A DNA stretch of 64,000 nt from Oligoflexus sp. (GTDB taxonomy: Bacteria > Bdellovibrionota_B > Oligoflexia > Oligoflexales > Oligoflexaceae). Where the stretch lies: positions 62,001-126,000 of the forward strand of contig NZ_DASTAT010000140.1 of the NCBI RefSeq assembly GCF_035712445.1. The letters are read 5' to 3'. Below, one piece after another: positions 24,905-33,571 of this stretch. The position numbers and the translations under genes are program-made. A model generated the notes under the pieces. The model did not search any database. It worked only from the letters and a program-made list of their open reading frames with translations, and was not told the DNA's origin. Numbering within the stretch: the stretch's first letter is position 1; every line of letters begins with the position of its first letter.

Positions 24905-27004
24905 ATGGCCGGAGCCGCCGTCGAAAAAACTGATGGATCCAATTCGGTCCTGAAGTTTTTAAAATCGCCTGATGTCCAGTTTGCACTGGCTCTGGTTGCG
25001 ATCATTTTCACCATGATCCTGCCTTTGCCGATGTGGCTACTGGACCTCCTGCTGGCGACGTCCGTGGCGTCTTCTCTGATGATTCTTTTGACTTCGGTCT
25101 ATGTTCGCGACACCATGGAATTTTCCACCTTCCCCACCGTCCTTCTTGTGACCACTCTTTTCCGTCTGGGTCTGAACGTCGCGACCACCCGTAGTATTTT
25201 GCTTGAGGCGCACACCGGACACGTCAGTTCCGTGATCAGTTCGTTCGGTAACTTTGTGATTGGTGGGAACTACTTTGTCGGTTTTGTGATCTTCATCATA
25301 CTGGTTGTGATCAACTTCATCGTTATCACCAAGGGTGCGGGACGTGTCGCGGAAGTGGGCGCCCGCTTCACCCTGGATGCCATGCCCGGCAAGCAGATGG
25401 CCATCGACGCCGAACTGAACGCCGGTCTCATCGACCGCAAGGAAGCGCGCGAGCGTCGGCAGAAGATCGAACTTCAGGCTGATTTTTATGGTGCGATGGA
25501 CGGTGCTTCGAAATTCGTACGCGGTGACGCGATTGCGGGCATCATCATTACGGCGGTCAACATCATCGTGGGTCTGATCCTGGGTGTAGGCTTCCATGGG
25601 ATGAGTTTTCAGGATGCCGCCCAGCTTTATACGCTGATGAGCGTCGGTGATGGTTTGATCAGTCAAATTCCTGCCCTGATCATTTCAACCGCAGCCGGTA
25701 TCGTGGTTACCCGAACCGGCAACAATGAAGACGGTCTTTCGGCGACCGTGAACAATCAGCTGATGAACTACCCAAGGGCCATCTTCATCTGTTCGGCCCT
25801 GCTTGCCATCATGGCTTTGGTCCCGGGTCTGCCCACGATTCCCTTTGGAATACTCGCCATCGGGACGTTCTTTTTGGGTCGCTATTCGGTGCAGATGGCC
25901 TTCGAGAAAAAAGAGGCGGAAGAGGCCAAGGAGCAGGAAGCGCAGAAGGATCCCAAAAAGGATTCGATCGAATCCCTCCTCCATATCGAAGCCCTTTCGC
26001 TCGAAGTGGGTGTCGGCCTGATCCCGCTTGTGGATTCCCAGCAGGATGGCGAGGTGCTGGAACGCATTGTTTCCGCCCGGAAGCAGTTCGCGCAGGACAT
26101 GGGTATCGTCGTGCCCATGGTGATGGTGAAGGACAATATTCAGCTGAAACCAGGGGATTATCAGATCCTTCTGAAAGGCAACTGCATAGGTCGCGGCAGT
26201 CTGATGGCCGATTATTTCCTGGCCATGGATCCCGGCGATATCGTGGAACCGATCGATGGCATTCCTGGCCGCGAACCGGCCTATGGTTTGGAAGCCGTCT
26301 GGATCAAGCCCACCCAAAAAGAGGAAGCCAGTTTCCGTGGTTACACCGTGGTGAACTGCGCAACCGTGATCGTCACGCATTTGACGAAGCTGATCGAAGA
26401 GCATGCCGCGGAACTGCTCGGTCGCCAGGAAGCGCAGAACCTTATCGAAGGGCTCAAAGAGGAAGCGCCGAAGGTGGTCGAGGAAGTCATCGGCGGCGAT
26501 CGCCTCAGTCTTGGTGAAGTGGTGCGAGTCCTGCAAAATCTCCTGGCGGAACGCGTGAGTGTCCGTGACCTTCGCACCATTTTTGAAACGCTGGCTGATT
26601 ATTGCCGGTCGATCAAGAACCCGGATATGCTCACCCGTTATGTACGCAAAGCCCTGGGCCGTGGTATTATTAAGAAGTACATGACACCCGACGAAAGACT
26701 GGTTGTGATCACTCTGGATCGCGCTATCGAAGACCTGATTGTGGCTGGACTGCAGCATCGGGAAGATGGCTCAACCTCCCTTCAATTGGAACCGGAAATG
26801 GCCCAGCGAATCCTGAACGGAATCGCGGAAACCCTTGAGGCCTTTCAGACGACGGGCACTCAGCCTGTGATCCTCTGCGGTTCACTCATTCGTTGGGATA
26901 TTCGCCAGCTCGTGAACAGGTTCATCCCTGGTGTGGTGGTTCTGGCTTTTGATGAAATTCCTGCAGGCACCCAGACCAAGTCGATCGGCATAGTCAGACT
27001 CTAA
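24905..27004 (+). CDS. flhA: Flagellar export protein FlhA
   Basis: The 699-aa protein has eight N-terminal membrane helices, the cytoplasmic loop with ARFTLDAMPGKQMAIDAELNAG and the TAAGIVVTR segment, all FlhA signatures. A cytoplasmic C-terminal domain of about 350 residues follows and forms the nonameric chaperone-substrate docking ring. It transmits proton motive force to export. It starts 13 bp after flhB with TAGGAG upstream. Confidence 0.98.
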   Translation: MAGAAVEKTDGSNSVLKFLKSPDVQFALALVAIIFTMILPLPMWLLDLLLATSVASSLMILLTSVYVRDTMEFSTFPTVLLVTTLFRLGLNVATTRSILLEAHTGHVSSVISSFGNFVIGGNYFVGFVIFIILVVINFIVITKGAGRVAEVGARFTLDAMPGKQMAIDAELNAGLIDRKEARERRQKIELQADFYGAMDGASKFVRGDAIAGIIITAVNIIVGLILGVGFHGMSFQDAAQLYTLMSVGDGLISQIPALIISTAAGIVVTRTGNNEDGLSATVNNQLMNYPRAIFICSALLAIMALVPGLPTIPFGILAIGTFFLGRYSVQMAFEKKEAEEAKEQEAQKDPKKDSIESLLHIEALSLEVGVGLIPLVDSQQDGEVLERIVSARKQFAQDMGIVVPMVMVKDNIQLKPGDYQILLKGNCIGRGSLMADYFLAMDPGDIVEPIDGIPGREPAYGLEAVWIKPTQKEEASFRGYTVVNCATVIVTHLTKLIEEHAAELLGRQEAQNLIEGLKEEAPKVVEEVIGGDRLSLGEVVRVLQNLLAERVSVRDLRTIFETLADYCRSIKNPDMLTRYVRKALGRGIIKKYMTPDERLVVITLDRAIEDLIVAGLQHREDGSTSLQLEPEMAQRILNGIAETLEAFQTTGTQPVILCGSLIRWDIRQLVNRFIPGVVVLAFDEIPAGTQTKSIGIVRL

Positions 27005-27025
27005 GACTCACAGAAAGGAGGAAAC

Positions 27026-28204
27026 GTGGACGTCAAAACCTTTGAAGCTTTTTCGATGCGCGACGCGCTCAAGGCTGTCAAAACCCACTTTGGCAATGAC
27101 GCAGTGATCCTCAATACGCGTGAGAAAAAAATCGAAGGCGCCAAAGGTAAAGTCTACGAAGTGACGGCTGCGAAAAACAGCCAGGCCTCGGTGATGGGAG
27201 CCAGCCGCGGTCATCAGGATAGCAGCCAGATCAAAGACAACCTCGTTGAGCTGGTGGAATACTTCAAGACCCTGGAACGTTCCATCAAATCGCTCGGTGA
27301 AGACATGGCTCGTCGGCAGGATCTTTTCCGACTTGATGCCGGTCTTCATGAACTCAGGACCGTCGTCTATGATGAGCTGGCAAAATCCAAGGGATCCTTT
27401 GTCGAGGGCATGAATCCGACCCTGTCCAGGATCTTCCAGCGGCTGAAGATGATGGGCCTTGATGAAGCGGAAATGACCAAACTCGCTGATTTCCTGAAGG
27501 CCCTGCCGATCGAGAAGACCAGCGATCCTGAGCAGCTGTTTCAGACCTATCAGGCCCAGGCCATACGCTGGATGATGAAGCGCATTAAGGTGGCGCCACC
27601 CTGGAACCCTGTGATGGGGGAAAGGGCCGTGCATGTCCTGGTCGGATCGTCCGGCAGCGGCAAGACGTCGGCGGCCGCGAAGATCGCCCATCATTATAAA
27701 ACGGATCACAAGCAGCGTGTCCTCCTGGTGGCCTTTGACAATAAGCGCATTGCTGCCCGCGAGCAGCTGCGCGTGACGGCCAAGGTCCTGGGCATGCCCT
27801 ATGAGTCGATCGAACGTCCTCGTGACCTGCTCGATATTCTGGAGAAGAAAAAGGACTGGGACCTTGTCGTGGTGGATAGCGCTGCGGAGTGCCCCCGTTC
27901 CAAGGAAGACCTTGGTGATCTCCTGGATTTCCGCGATGTGGAGCTGCCGGTCAGTTTTCATCTGGCACTCGGCATGACGGAAAAAGAAGTGCAGATGGAT
28001 CGCATGATCCGCGGATTTTCCCACCTGGGCCTATCGAGTCTCATCTTCAATCGCCTGGATGAGTCGTGGAGTTATGGCGAGATCTTTAACCTGAGTCTGC
28101 GTTGGAGCCTCCCGATCAGTTTCTTTGGAGTAGGCCGCGCCGTACCCGAAGATCTGGAGCGCGCCAGTCGGGAACGTGTTGTGGAAAGAATATTTGGTTT
28201 ATGA
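27026..28204 (+). CDS. flhF: Flagellar placement GTPase FlhF, divergent G motifs
   Basis: GTG 27026 follows AAGGAGG. The 392-aa product has the FlhF N-terminal domain (MDVKTFEAFSMRDALKAVK, DAVILNTREKK) and an SRP-type GTPase half with P-loop GSSGSGKT at residues 207-214 and NKRIAAREQLR. FlhF sets the number and place of flagella with FlhG. Two motifs are unusual: the G3 motif DTAGR of SRP GTPases appears as D284-S-A-A-E288, and the G4 TKLDE appears as NRLDE. GTP binding may remain while hydrolysis or its control is altered. Its stop overlaps the flhG start (ATGA). Confidence 0.93.
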   Translation: MDVKTFEAFSMRDALKAVKTHFGNDAVILNTREKKIEGAKGKVYEVTAAKNSQASVMGASRGHQDSSQIKDNLVELVEYFKTLERSIKSLGEDMARRQDLFRLDAGLHELRTVVYDELAKSKGSFVEGMNPTLSRIFQRLKMMGLDEAEMTKLADFLKALPIEKTSDPEQLFQTYQAQAIRWMMKRIKVAPPWNPVMGERAVHVLVGSSGSGKTSAAAKIAHHYKTDHKQRVLLVAFDNKRIAAREQLRVTAKVLGMPYESIERPRDLLDILEKKKDWDLVVVDSAAECPRSKEDLGDLLDFRDVELPVSFHLALGMTEKEVQMDRMIRGFSHLGLSSLIFNRLDESWSYGEIFNLSLRWSLPISFFGVGRAVPEDLERASRERVVERIFGL

Positions 28205-29070
28205 GAAAGGGCAGTTCATTGAACCTCGAAGGAAAGCCAGCCGATCGACCCTGGATTATCAGCATTGCCAGTGGCAAAGGCGGAGTCGGTAAAACGCTCA
28301 CGACAGTGAACATGGCTCTCGCGGCTCGTCGCCTCGGACTCAGCACCATGATCCTCGATGGCGACTTTGGTCTGGCCAATGTCGATGTTGTGATGGGCAT
28401 GCGTGCCCGCTACAACCTCGTCGATGTTCTGGAATCCCGATGCGAACTTAAAGACATTATCCTGGAAGGCCCCCTGGGTGTCCGCATTATTCCCGGTGGT
28501 TCGGGGCTGGCTCAGCTGGCGGATTTGAAGCTCGTCCAAAGGGTGCAGCTCCTTGACAAAATCGCTGAAGTTTCCAAGCCTTATCAGTTGCTCCTGATTG
28601 ATAGCGGCGCCGGAATCTCCAGTAATGTCCTGCACTTGAATTCGATCGCAGACGAGATCATGGTAGTCACCACGCCCGAGCCCCATGCTCTGACCGATGC
28701 TTATGCCTTCCTCAAAGTCATGCACGAAAACTATGGCCGCAAGAACTTTAATATAATCGTGAACCAGGCGATATCAGAGGGCCAGGGACTCAAGATTTAT
28801 CAGCGTGTCGCCGATGTAGCGAGAAGATTTCTCGAAATAGATCTTCATTTGGCGGGAACTGTTCCCAAAGACGCCCTGGTTGAGCGTTCGGTCATGATGC
28901 AAAGGGCAGCAGACGAACATATTACCCACACGCGTTCAGGACAGGCATGGAATGAAATTACTCGCAAAACTCTTGAGAGACTCACGGAATATCGCGAGCC
29001 ATCCGGGAAGCGCGGCTGGCAGGATCTGATGTTTCCGCAACAGACGTTGCGCAGCGTAAACGCCATCTAG
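28201..29070 (+). CDS. flhG: MinD-like ATPase FlhG (FleN/YlxH)
   Basis: ATG 28201 overlaps the flhF stop as ATGA, so translation is coupled. The 289-aa product has the deviant Walker A SGKGGVGKTLTT, switch residues in DGDFGLANVDVVMG and DSGAGISSNVL, and the LNSIADEIMVVTTPEPHALTDA segment of the FlhG/MinD family. It counters FlhF to limit flagellar number. The longer frame from 28102 lies inside flhF and is not used. Confidence 0.95.
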   Translation: MRKGSSLNLEGKPADRPWIISIASGKGGVGKTLTTVNMALAARRLGLSTMILDGDFGLANVDVVMGMRARYNLVDVLESRCELKDIILEGPLGVRIIPGGSGLAQLADLKLVQRVQLLDKIAEVSKPYQLLLIDSGAGISSNVLHLNSIADEIMVVTTPEPHALTDAYAFLKVMHENYGRKNFNIIVNQAISEGQGLKIYQRVADVARRFLEIDLHLAGTVPKDALVERSVMMQRAADEHITHTRSGQAWNEITRKTLERLTEYREPSGKRGWQDLMFPQQTLRSVNAI

Positions 29071-29098
29071 CCTTGAGCACACGAAGGGGGGCAATCCA

Positions 29099-29857
29099 GT
29101 GAAGGGACTTGTCAAGCGCTATAAGCAGGATACCAAAGGCGTTGATGGCAAACTTCGGGACCAGCTGATCATGGACTACGCTCCACTGATCCGTTTTGTG
29201 GCCCAAAGAATTGCAGCACGTCTGCCATCGAATATAGATATCGACGATCTGATCAGCGCCGGCGTGATCGGTTTGATGGATGCGATCGAAAAGTATGATC
29301 CCTCCCGGGATAACAAGTTCAAAACCTACGCCGAATTCCGGATCCGCGGGGCCATCCTCGATGAGCTTCGTTCGCAGGACTGGGTTCCACGCTCGGTGCG
29401 TGACAAGGCGAAGAAGATCGAAAAAACCTATGCCGAGCTTGAGCAGAAATTCGGCCGCGCGGTGTCCGACAAGGAGCTGTCCAAGGCTCTCGGGATCGAG
29501 CTGGATGAATACTATGACATGATCGCGAAGGTGAAGGCCGTCACCCTTCTTTCGATCGACGAGCTTTCGGGCCCGAACCAGCAGGATCGCAAGAGCCTTC
29601 TGGAATGCCTGGAAAACGTAAGTTCCAAGAACCCCTTCACCCAGCTCAAGAGCAAAGGCGTTCGGGAACTCCTGGTCAAGCACATCGAAGAACTGCCTGA
29701 GAAGCAGAAGCTGGTTCTTTCGCTTTATTACTACGAGGATTTGAACCTGAAAGAGATCGGCAAGATCCTGGAGGTCACCGAGTCCCGTGTAAGCCAGCTG
29801 CATACCCAGGCGGTGGAAAAGCTTCGGTCGCGTCTGAAACCTCTTTTATCAGATTAA
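29099..29857 (+). CDS. fliA: Flagellar sigma factor FliA (sigma-28)
   Basis: GTG 29099 follows AAGGGGGG. The 252-aa sigma factor has region 2 (DYAPLIRFVAQRIAARLP and IDIDDLISAGVIGLMDAIEKY, then RIRGAILDELRSQDWVPRS), region 3, and region 4 with the helix-turn-helix YYEDLNLKEIGKILEVTESRV. It directs late flagellar genes. Its position directly after flhF-flhG is common in bacteria with polar flagella. Confidence 0.95.
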   Translation: MKGLVKRYKQDTKGVDGKLRDQLIMDYAPLIRFVAQRIAARLPSNIDIDDLISAGVIGLMDAIEKYDPSRDNKFKTYAEFRIRGAILDELRSQDWVPRSVRDKAKKIEKTYAELEQKFGRAVSDKELSKALGIELDEYYDMIAKVKAVTLLSIDELSGPNQQDRKSLLECLENVSSKNPFTQLKSKGVRELLVKHIEELPEKQKLVLSLYYYEDLNLKEIGKILEVTESRVSQLHTQAVEKLRSRLKPLLSD

Positions 29858-29869
29858 TGGAGTCCTGAT

Positions 29870-30280
29870 ATGTCGATTCTCAAGCCTGATCTGAAGATCC
29901 TTGTGGTGGACGATTTTCCCACGATGCGGAGAATCGTCAAGACTCTTCTGAAGCAGAACGGCTTCAATAACTTCACCGAAGCTGAAGACGGCGAGCAGGG
30001 TTACCGCGCGCTGCAGGAGCACGGTGATTTTGAATTGATCGTCTCTGACTGGAACATGCCGAACATGACTGGTCTTGAATTCCTGAAGACCGTGCGTGCC
30101 GATCCCAAGTTCAAGCACCTCCCTTTCCTGATGGTGACCGCGGAAGCGGAAAAGGAAAACATCATCGAAGCTGTCAAGGCGGGCGTGAGTAATTATATTG
30201 TGAAGCCCTTTACAGGACAGGCTTTGAAGGATAAGCTGGAAAAGATAGACCAGATGCTGAAGAAGCAAAAGGCCAAGTGA
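29870..30280 (+). CDS. cheY: Chemotaxis response regulator CheY
   Basis: The 136-aa single receiver has the acidic pair in LVVDDFPTMRR, the phospho-acceptor Asp in VSDWNMPNMTG, Thr in MVTAEAEKENI and Lys in YIVKPFTGQ. These match CheY proper rather than a generic receiver. It binds FliM to change flagellar rotation. It lies 12 bp after fliA with GGAGTCC upstream. Confidence 0.96.
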   Translation: MSILKPDLKILVVDDFPTMRRIVKTLLKQNGFNNFTEAEDGEQGYRALQEHGDFELIVSDWNMPNMTGLEFLKTVRADPKFKHLPFLMVTAEAEKENIIEAVKAGVSNYIVKPFTGQALKDKLEKIDQMLKKQKAK

Positions 30281-30313
30281 TCCTAGGTTTTTTGATCCCA
30301 GGGAGGGTGATGG

Positions 30314-30736
30314 ATGAGCCAGGAGAATGAAGAAAATCCTTTGTCGTTCAATGAAGACCTTGTGAAAAAGTATCCACGCTCGAACCGCCGTCTGAGTTTG
30401 AACGTGGCCCGCTACGGAATCAATTCCGAAGTGAATCCCGAGGAAGGCCTGACGGTTCACATCAGCCCCTATGGTCTTCAGTTCCGCGTGACTGAGGACT
30501 ATGAAGAGGGCGACCTCCTGAAGATTCACATCAATATGCCTGATTACTGGGAACGCAAGCAGCGTTTCGTGGATTACAGCCGCATTGATACTCCGGGCAA
30601 CTTCAAGATTCTCGCCAAGGTCGTGTCGACGGAAGATGTCGGCAAGCGCGGCAAGAAGAAAATCGTTCTGGTCCGTACCGTGAATATGGACGAGATTGAC
30701 GAACAGGTTCTGAAGGCCTTCCTGCAGGAAGGTTGA
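30314..30736 (+). CDS. PilZ-like protein
   Basis: The 140-aa protein contains RSNRRLSLNVARYG followed by VHISPYGLQFRV, which follow the RxxxR ... (D/N)xSxxG pattern of PilZ domains, with His in place of Asp/Asn. PilZ domains bind cyclic di-GMP and often adjust flagellar motor output; the position right after cheY fits. The altered second motif means ligand binding is uncertain. GGGAGG precedes the ATG. The stop codon lies in the first copy of a 20-bp tandem repeat. Confidence 0.72.
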   Translation: MSQENEENPLSFNEDLVKKYPRSNRRLSLNVARYGINSEVNPEEGLTVHISPYGLQFRVTEDYEEGDLLKIHINMPDYWERKQRFVDYSRIDTPGNFKILAKVVSTEDVGKRGKKKIVLVRTVNMDEIDEQVLKAFLQEG

Positions 30737-30790
30737 GCGACGCAGACGAAGGCCTAACGACGCAGACGAAGGTTGAGCGACGCAGACGAA
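30731..30790. repeat. Three tandem 20-bp repeats
   Basis: Units at 30731-30750, 30751-30770 and 30771-30790 share CGACGCAGACGAAGG; units 1 and 3 are identical and unit 2 differs at a few bases. The array begins in the last codons of the PilZ-like gene and fills most of the gap before the next gene. Confidence 0.9.
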
Positions 30791-30817
30791 GGCTAAGTTA
30801 GACCCAGGAGCCTCCGC

Positions 30818-31414
30818 ATGAACACCATTTTACTTGTCATCCTGATTGCGATGGATCTGATTCTGGTCGGGGCCGTGATGATGGCCTTCCGTCGCCGGAA
30901 TCAGGCGGAGCCTATTGAACTTCTGCGGGAGATTCATGAAGAGCAGCGCCTGTTAAAGGAGCTGCGGGACTCCGTGCGGGATGAGCTGGTCAGTCGTCAC
31001 GCGGATATGAAGAATCTCTATGAGAAAGTCGCAACGATGGCCACCGAAACGGAAATCGGTCTGAAGTCGAGCGGTAGTCTTCTGGCTCATGAAGTGGCGT
31101 CGGTGGTTGCGGATGTCACGCAGCAGATTCAGGAGCCTTTGGCCAAGGCTCAAAAGCAAAGAACCGTTTTGAGTTCCGTGATTCAAAAGAGTCGCGAAGA
31201 GCGCCAGATCCTGCAGAAGGCCATTGCCCGTGCCGAGCAGCTGGCCCGCTTTTTCGATAAGAAAATCCCCTATCAGGAAGTGCTGGCCGAGATCGAAGAC
31301 AAAAAGTACGTCGATGCCCGCTTTCTTCTTTCCAAAGGTCTTTCCACCGCCCAGGTCGCCGCTGAACTCGGCATGCCTGAGTCGGATGTGAACCTGATCG
31401 CCTCGATGGCTTAA
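30818..31414 (+). CDS. Membrane-anchored coiled-coil protein, DUF2802/DUF6115-like
   Basis: The 198-aa protein has an N-terminal membrane helix (LLVILIAMDLILVGAVMMAF), a long cytoplasmic coiled coil (about residues 30-150), and a small C-terminal helix-turn-helix-like end, FLLSKGLSTAQVAAELGMPE. This plan is that of DUF2802/DUF6115 proteins, which sit at the end of flagellar operons in many bacteria. The role is unknown; a link to motor or chemoreceptor placement is inference from context. CAGGAG precedes the ATG. Its stop overlaps the stop of the convergent hydrolase. Confidence 0.78.
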   Translation: MNTILLVILIAMDLILVGAVMMAFRRRNQAEPIELLREIHEEQRLLKELRDSVRDELVSRHADMKNLYEKVATMATETEIGLKSSGSLLAHEVASVVADVTQQIQEPLAKAQKQRTVLSSVIQKSREERQILQKAIARAEQLARFFDKKIPYQEVLAEIEDKKYVDARFLLSKGLSTAQVAAELGMPESDVNLIASMA

Positions 31415-32205
31415 ATCAAGCCGTTTTCCCGCAGAAAATCCAGGATATCCTGGGGCAAATTCTTGCTGTATTCCGCCAAAACCAAATGCCCGACATCCGG
31501 CAGCGCTTTCATCTGAGCGCCCGGGATCAGGCGCTGCAATTCCTCGCCCGCGGCGAAGGGAATGATGCGATCGTCCTGGCCGTGAATAATCAGTGTGGGG
31601 CAGCGGAAATTTCGCGCCATGGGTTTAGTGTCGACGCCCTGCATGGCCCTTCGCTGCTGATCGGCCCGCTCTTCAAAATGATCGGCGGTGATCCCCTGCA
31701 GAATCTGTTTGGCCATGGCCTGCACCAGGAGCTTATTGCGATGCAAGAAGCTCTCGGTGAAATAAGCCTGAAGCTTATGATAGACGCTTTCCTCGGTATG
31801 ACCCCAGGGCGTAAACGCAGCGGGTGCCAAAGACGATTCCGCGCTTCCGGTCGAGACAAGGATCAAGGCCTGCACACGATCCGGCACCTTATGCGTCACG
31901 ATCTGACTCACAAGTCCGCCCATGGAAAGACCCATCACCACCGTCTTATAAATGCCAAGATGATCCCAAAGCTGAATGAGGTCATCGGCGATATCAGCGA
32001 GCGTAAAGTCGGGACCATTTTTCGTTTCCCCGGCACCCCGGTTATCGAAAAGGAGGCAACGCAGACCCTGCTTCACCAGATTGCCTGCCAGCAGGCGAAA
32101 ATCGCGGCTGCTGCGCGTATGACCGTTGACCAGGGTCAGCCAAGGGCCTTCGGTTCCGAGCGTCTCATAATAGATTTCAGCGCTATCACGCGGCATGAAG
32201 GGCAT
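31411..32205 (-). CDS. Alpha/beta hydrolase
   Basis: The 264-aa enzyme has the oxyanion-region motif LVNGHTRSSRDFR, the nucleophile elbow GLSMGG, an acid in HGQDDRIIP and the catalytic His in DVGHLV. The closest family resemblance is to 3-oxoadipate enol-lactonase and related esterases, but the substrate cannot be fixed. AAGGA precedes the ATG. It is transcribed against the flagellar operon. Confidence 0.9.
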   Translation of the reverse strand: MPFMPRDSAEIYYETLGTEGPWLTLVNGHTRSSRDFRLLAGNLVKQGLRCLLFDNRGAGETKNGPDFTLADIADDLIQLWDHLGIYKTVVMGLSMGGLVSQIVTHKVPDRVQALILVSTGSAESSLAPAAFTPWGHTEESVYHKLQAYFTESFLHRNKLLVQAMAKQILQGITADHFEERADQQRRAMQGVDTKPMARNFRCPTLIIHGQDDRIIPFAAGEELQRLIPGAQMKALPDVGHLVLAEYSKNLPQDILDFLRENGLI

Positions 32206-32262
32206 AAGGGTTCCTTCCCAAGGTCAGTCCGAGGGGCAGGATAAGCGAAGTTTCCAGGGAAA

Positions 32263-33498
32263 TTAAGCTGATTTTTTGGCAAGTCCGCGGGCCTGCTTCA
32301 CATCCCGTATCAATTGCGGCTCGGGTTTCACGCCTTTGGCCTTGAGTTCCCCGACCACTCTGGCGATCGCGACATAGGCCTTTTCAAAGGTCGGCTCGGA
32401 TGTATAGCTGGCTGCGAGTTCTTTCAGGCTTTTGTCCAGGGCGCCTTTTTTGCGATAGGCCAGTCCCAGATTGTACTGCAGAAGATACAGGCGGGCCTTG
32501 TCGGCCAGCATGCGCATGGCATTATTATAGGTGATAATGCCCTTATCAAAATCCCCTTTGGCCACCTGGGAGATGGCGAGGTTATTGAACACACGGGCCA
32601 GTTCGTTGCCATTTTCCGTCTCGGCGATCAGCTGCTCCGCCAGCGAGAAGTCGCCTTCCTTGAAAGCGAGCGTGGCCATCTGGTCTTTGCATTCCTGATT
32701 GCCGGGATCTTCATCCATGATGTCCTTGAAGACCCTGCGCGCATCATCATGACGATCGGCCTCAATATAGGCGCTACCGAGATTGATCTTGTTCGAAATA
32801 TTCTTCGGCGAACCCTTCACCAGTTTTTCAAGGATCGTGATCGCTTCATCATGCTGACCCTTGCGGGACAGGATACGGGCTTTCAGCTGCATGGCCCGGT
32901 TGTTGTCGGGTGCATTGCGCAAAGCATCGTTCACGCATTTTTCAGCCTTGTCAATCTTCGCAAGACCCATGAAAACTTCCGTCGCCGCGAGCAAAGCCCG
33001 GGTTTGGAAAGGACCAGGACTGAAAAGATCGTCGGTGAACATCTTATAGGCTTCACCTGGGGAACCGTCCCATACGTACATTTCGATCTTGCGAAGCTGA
33101 TTTTCACGGGGATCGAGATTTGATTCGTAGGTGACGATGCTCGTAATCATGTCCTTGACCTGCTGACGGTCAAAGGGCAGCGATAGGATATTGGTGAAGC
33201 CGAGATCTTTGGTCAGCTTCACATCATCCGGGGCCATGCGTTTGGAGTAGATGATGCATGGCACGAAACGGCGCTTTTTCTTGGCTCGTGCTTTTTGGAT
33301 GAATATTGTGCCCGGCATGCCTTTCAGCTCCCAGGCCACAATATAGAACTGGACATGATTCTTATCCGCTTGAATCAGGGCGTCATCGCCGGTCGGGCAG
33401 ATCGTGATGTTGGAATAGCCGAGCTCCTTCAGCAGCATCTCGAAAAAGAGGGTGTTGCCGGTGCTATCATCCAAAATCATAAAGCGATCAATTGCCAT
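32263..33498 (-). CDS. Receiver-like domain plus TPR protein, no phospho-acceptor Asp
   Basis: ATG 33498 is chosen because the receiver fold begins at once (AIDRFMILDDSTGN). Residues about 4-120 form a receiver-like domain, but the Asp position in VAWELKGMPG is Ala and the conserved Lys-Pro reads LPF. Residues about 150-405 are TPR repeats (for example ARILSRKGQHDEAITILEKL and NLGSAYIEADRHDDARRVF). The protein cannot be phosphorylated in the usual way and may act as a protein-binding scaffold. It has the same domain types as the larger protein at 34747-36951. The ORF's upstream extension lacks receiver sequence. Confidence 0.85.
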   Translation of the reverse strand: MAIDRFMILDDSTGNTLFFEMLLKELGYSNITICPTGDDALIQADKNHVQFYIVAWELKGMPGTIFIQKARAKKKRRFVPCIIYSKRMAPDDVKLTKDLGFTNILSLPFDRQQVKDMITSIVTYESNLDPRENQLRKIEMYVWDGSPGEAYKMFTDDLFSPGPFQTRALLAATEVFMGLAKIDKAEKCVNDALRNAPDNNRAMQLKARILSRKGQHDEAITILEKLVKGSPKNISNKINLGSAYIEADRHDDARRVFKDIMDEDPGNQECKDQMATLAFKEGDFSLAEQLIAETENGNELARVFNNLAISQVAKGDFDKGIITYNNAMRMLADKARLYLLQYNLGLAYRKKGALDKSLKELAASYTSEPTFEKAYVAIARVVGELKAKGVKPEPQLIRDVKQARGLAKKSA

Positions 33499-33571
33499 GA
33501 GCCTACCCCAATGAGGAAACAAGTCCGCGAAGGTCAATCGGCAGGCGGTGCATGGACTTTATGGAAACATT

